Below, piece by piece: positions 12,315 through 14,048 of a stretch of DNA of 14,048 nt. A program made the position numbers and the translations under genes. The DNA lies in contig DATLJU010000126.1 in NCBI GenBank assembly GCA_035538735.1, positions 1 through 14,048 of the forward strand, in the 5' to 3' direction. The DNA comes from Anaeromyxobacter_A sp035538735 (GTDB taxonomy: Bacteria; Myxococcota; Myxococcia; Myxococcales; Anaeromyxobacteraceae). The notes beneath the pieces were generated by a model that made no database searches, was not told the DNA's origin, and was given only the letters and a program-made list of their open reading frames with translations. The stretch's first letter is position 1. Each line of letters begins with the position of its first letter.

Positions 12315-14048
12315 ATGTCCGCCGAGTCACCTCCCAAGTCCCTTCCGGATCTCAGTGAGTTCCAGCGCGAGGCCATCAGCGCGCTCGCCCACGACGAGAA
12401 GGTCATCCAGCCGCCGGTGTGGCTCGCCCAGCAGGCCGCCGTCCCCAACGACGCCATCGAGCGCACCTACGCGGCCCAGGACCCTGAGCGGTTCTGGGGC
12501 GAGAAGGCGCGCCTCGTGGAGTGGATGAGGCCGTTCGACCAGGTGATGCGGTTCGAGGCGCCGAATCACCAGTGGTTCGTGGGCGGGAGGCTCAACGCGA
12601 CCGTCTCGTGCATCGACCGGCACGTCTACGGCGACCGGCGCCTCAAGGCGGCGTTGATCTGGGTCGGCGAGAACGGGGAAGAGCACACCTACACGTACAA
12701 CCGGCTCTACCGGGAGGTGAACCGGTTCGCGAACGCGCTGAAGCGCCTCGGCGTGAAGAAGGGCGACCGCGTCATCGTGTACATGCCGCTCTGCCCCGAG
12801 GGCATCGTGACGATGCTCGCCTGCGCGCGCATCGGCGCCATCCACTCCGTCGTCTTTGCCGGGATGGGGACGCAGGCGCTGCGCAGCCGCGTCCAGGACT
12901 CGGGCGCGAAGGTGGTGGTCTGCTCCGACTTCACCCTCCGCCGCGGCAAGCAGGTCCCGCTCAAGCCGACGGTGGACGAGGCGGTGCGAGACCTCTACTC
13001 GGTCGAGCACATCGTGGTCCACCGTCGGGGGTCGCGCCCGGGCGACGCGCCGGTCACCTTCGAGTCCGACCGCGAGCACGACTTCTACGACATCCAGGAA
13101 GGGCGCGAGATCCACTGCGCGCCCGAGCCGATGGACGCGGAGGATCCGCTCTTCATCCTTTACACGTCCGGCACCACCGGGAAGCCGAAGGGCGTCGTCC
13201 ACACGACGGGCGGCTTCCTCGTCGGGACGACCTACCTGGCGCGCGCCTTCTACCAAATCGGAGAGCGCGACATCTACTGGAGCACCTCCGACATCGGCTG
13301 GATCGTCGGGCACTCGTTCATCGTCTATGGGCCGCTCTCCTGCGGCGCGACCGTCTTCTGCCGTGAAGGCGTCCCCGACTACCCGTCGCCCGACGTGACC
13401 TGGGAGCTGTGTGAGCGCTACGGCGTCGATCTCATCTTCACGGCGCCCACCGCGGTGCGGATGTGGATGAGCCACGGCAGCGACGCACCGGCGCGCTACG
13501 ATCTCAAGAGGCTGAGGCTCATCGCGTGCGCCGGCGAGCCGCTCAACCCGGAGGCGCACCACTGGGCGCAGGCGAACCTGGTCGGCCAGTCGAACGGGAT
13601 GGTGGTCGACAACTGGTGGCAGACGGAGATCGCCGGACCGGTGCTCGGCACGTTCCCGACCTTCGAGGCGCGGCCGGGCAAGGTGGGGAAGCCGTTGCCG
13701 GGGGCGGACGTGGCGGTGGTGGATCCGCAGGGCCGGCCCGTCCCCGACGGAGAGGGCGGACTGCTCGTCATCCGCAAGCCGCTGCCGTACATGCTCCGGA
13801 CGGTGTGGGGCGACCACAAGCGTTACGAGAACTACTGGCTGCAGATCCCGGGCGTCTACACGGCCGGTGACATCGCGGTGAAGGACCGCGACGGCTACTT
13901 CGCGGTGCTCGGCCGCGCCGACGACGTCATGAACGTGGCCGGCCACCGCATCGGGACCGCCGACGTCGAGAGCTCGCTGCTGCGCCACCCCGCCGTCGCC
14001 GAGAGCGCGGTGGTGGGCCTCCCCGACCCGCTCAAGGGCGAGCGGATC
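12315..14048 (+). CDS. acs: Acetyl-CoA/propionyl-CoA synthetase (AMP-forming), 3' end missing
   Basis: The frame is open from ATG 12315 to the window end (578 codons). GAGG lies 6 bases before the ATG. The protein is an AMP-forming short-chain acyl-CoA ligase that activates acetate or a similar acid via an acyl-adenylate. Landmarks are WFVGGRLNATVSCIDRH (87-103), the adenylation loop YTSGTTGKPKG (283-293), DIGWIVGHSFIVYGPL (326-341), AGEPLNPEA (406-414), WWQTE (434-438), YTAGD (515-519) and the hinge/A8 region GRADDVMNVAGHRIGT (533-548). The last part, including the lysine that Pat-type acetyltransferases modify, is beyond the window. Carboxylate-pocket positions differ from typical Acs: GWIVGH for GWVTGH and CAGEP for SVGEP, while the pocket tryptophan is kept. 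Propionate or broader use is therefore possible, and the acs symbol is the family default. It is divergent from the FnIII lipoprotein gene. Confidence 0.9.
   Translation, partial: MSAESPPKSLPDLSEFQREAISALAHDEKVIQPPVWLAQQAAVPNDAIERTYAAQDPERFWGEKARLVEWMRPFDQVMRFEAPNHQWFVGGRLNATVSCIDRHVYGDRRLKAALIWVGENGEEHTYTYNRLYREVNRFANALKRLGVKKGDRVIVYMPLCPEGIVTMLACARIGAIHSVVFAGMGTQALRSRVQDSGAKVVVCSDFTLRRGKQVPLKPTVDEAVRDLYSVEHIVVHRRGSRPGDAPVTFESDREHDFYDIQEGREIHCAPEPMDAEDPLFILYTSGTTGKPKGVVHTTGGFLVGTTYLARAFYQIGERDIYWSTSDIGWIVGHSFIVYGPLSCGATVFCREGVPDYPSPDVTWELCERYGVDLIFTAPTAVRMWMSHGSDAPARYDLKRLRLIACAGEPLNPEAHHWAQANLVGQSNGMVVDNWWQTEIAGPVLGTFPTFEARPGKVGKPLPGADVAVVDPQGRPVPDGEGGLLVIRKPLPYMLRTVWGDHKRYENYWLQIPGVYTAGDIAVKDRDGYFAVLGRADDVMNVAGHRIGTADVESSLLRHPAVAESAVVGLPDPLKGERI

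Noticed and set aside
12327..13988. Minus-strand open frame of 553 codons opposite the acyl-CoA synthetase
   Set aside because: His/Arg/Asp/Val-rich antisense of a strongly conserved enzyme.

Overview
The window is very GC-rich, with dense coding in which G or C fills nearly every third codon position. Gene content is chromosomal: biosynthesis, central metabolism, one orphan sensor, iron-sulfur and envelope proteins. I see no IS element, phage, plasmid, tRNA, rRNA or CRISPR signature. The composition, the ferredoxin type and the ArgJ/FnIII-lipoprotein context suggest a delta-proteobacterial lineage, most likely Myxococcota and perhaps Anaeromyxobacter-like. That placement is inference, not shown by the sequence.

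Layout. (1) 29-1507, minus: a PhnC-like ABC ATPase fused to a LysR-type effector-binding domain without a helix-turn-helix. It is divergent from (2) panE (1600-2541, plus). (3) 2718-3785, plus: a PAS/HisKA sensor kinase whose ATP-binding half has lost its usual motifs. It is followed by a hairpin and (4) a dicluster-type ferredoxin with a cysteine-rich C-terminal domain (3852-4619). (5) 4675-6261, minus: an unrecognised protein with four membrane segments and a coiled coil, convergent with the ferredoxin gene and divergent from (6) a PAP2-family phosphatase (6315-6887, plus). (7) The 3' end of the PAP2 gene overlaps rmuC (6865-8145, minus) by 23 bp. rmuC lies 24 bp behind (8) a beta-phosphoglucomutase-like HAD hydrolase (8170-8838, minus). 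(9) argJ (9055-10374, minus) and (10) a lipoprotein with five fibronectin type III repeats (10449-12116, minus) follow on the same strand. (11) A divergent acetyl/propionyl-CoA synthetase gene (12315 onward, plus) runs off the window end.

The genes do not form one pathway. The only tight transcriptional pair is HAD-rmuC. The argJ/lipoprotein and kinase/ferredoxin pairs are same-strand neighbours with 66-74 bp gaps. The window does not contain an obvious multi-gene novel system. The most unusual single object is the ABC ATPase-LysR effector fusion. The kinase with eroded ATP-binding boxes, the unknown four-TM coiled-coil protein, the atypical ArgJ and the regularly spaced Cys pairs in the FnIII lipoprotein also merit a look.
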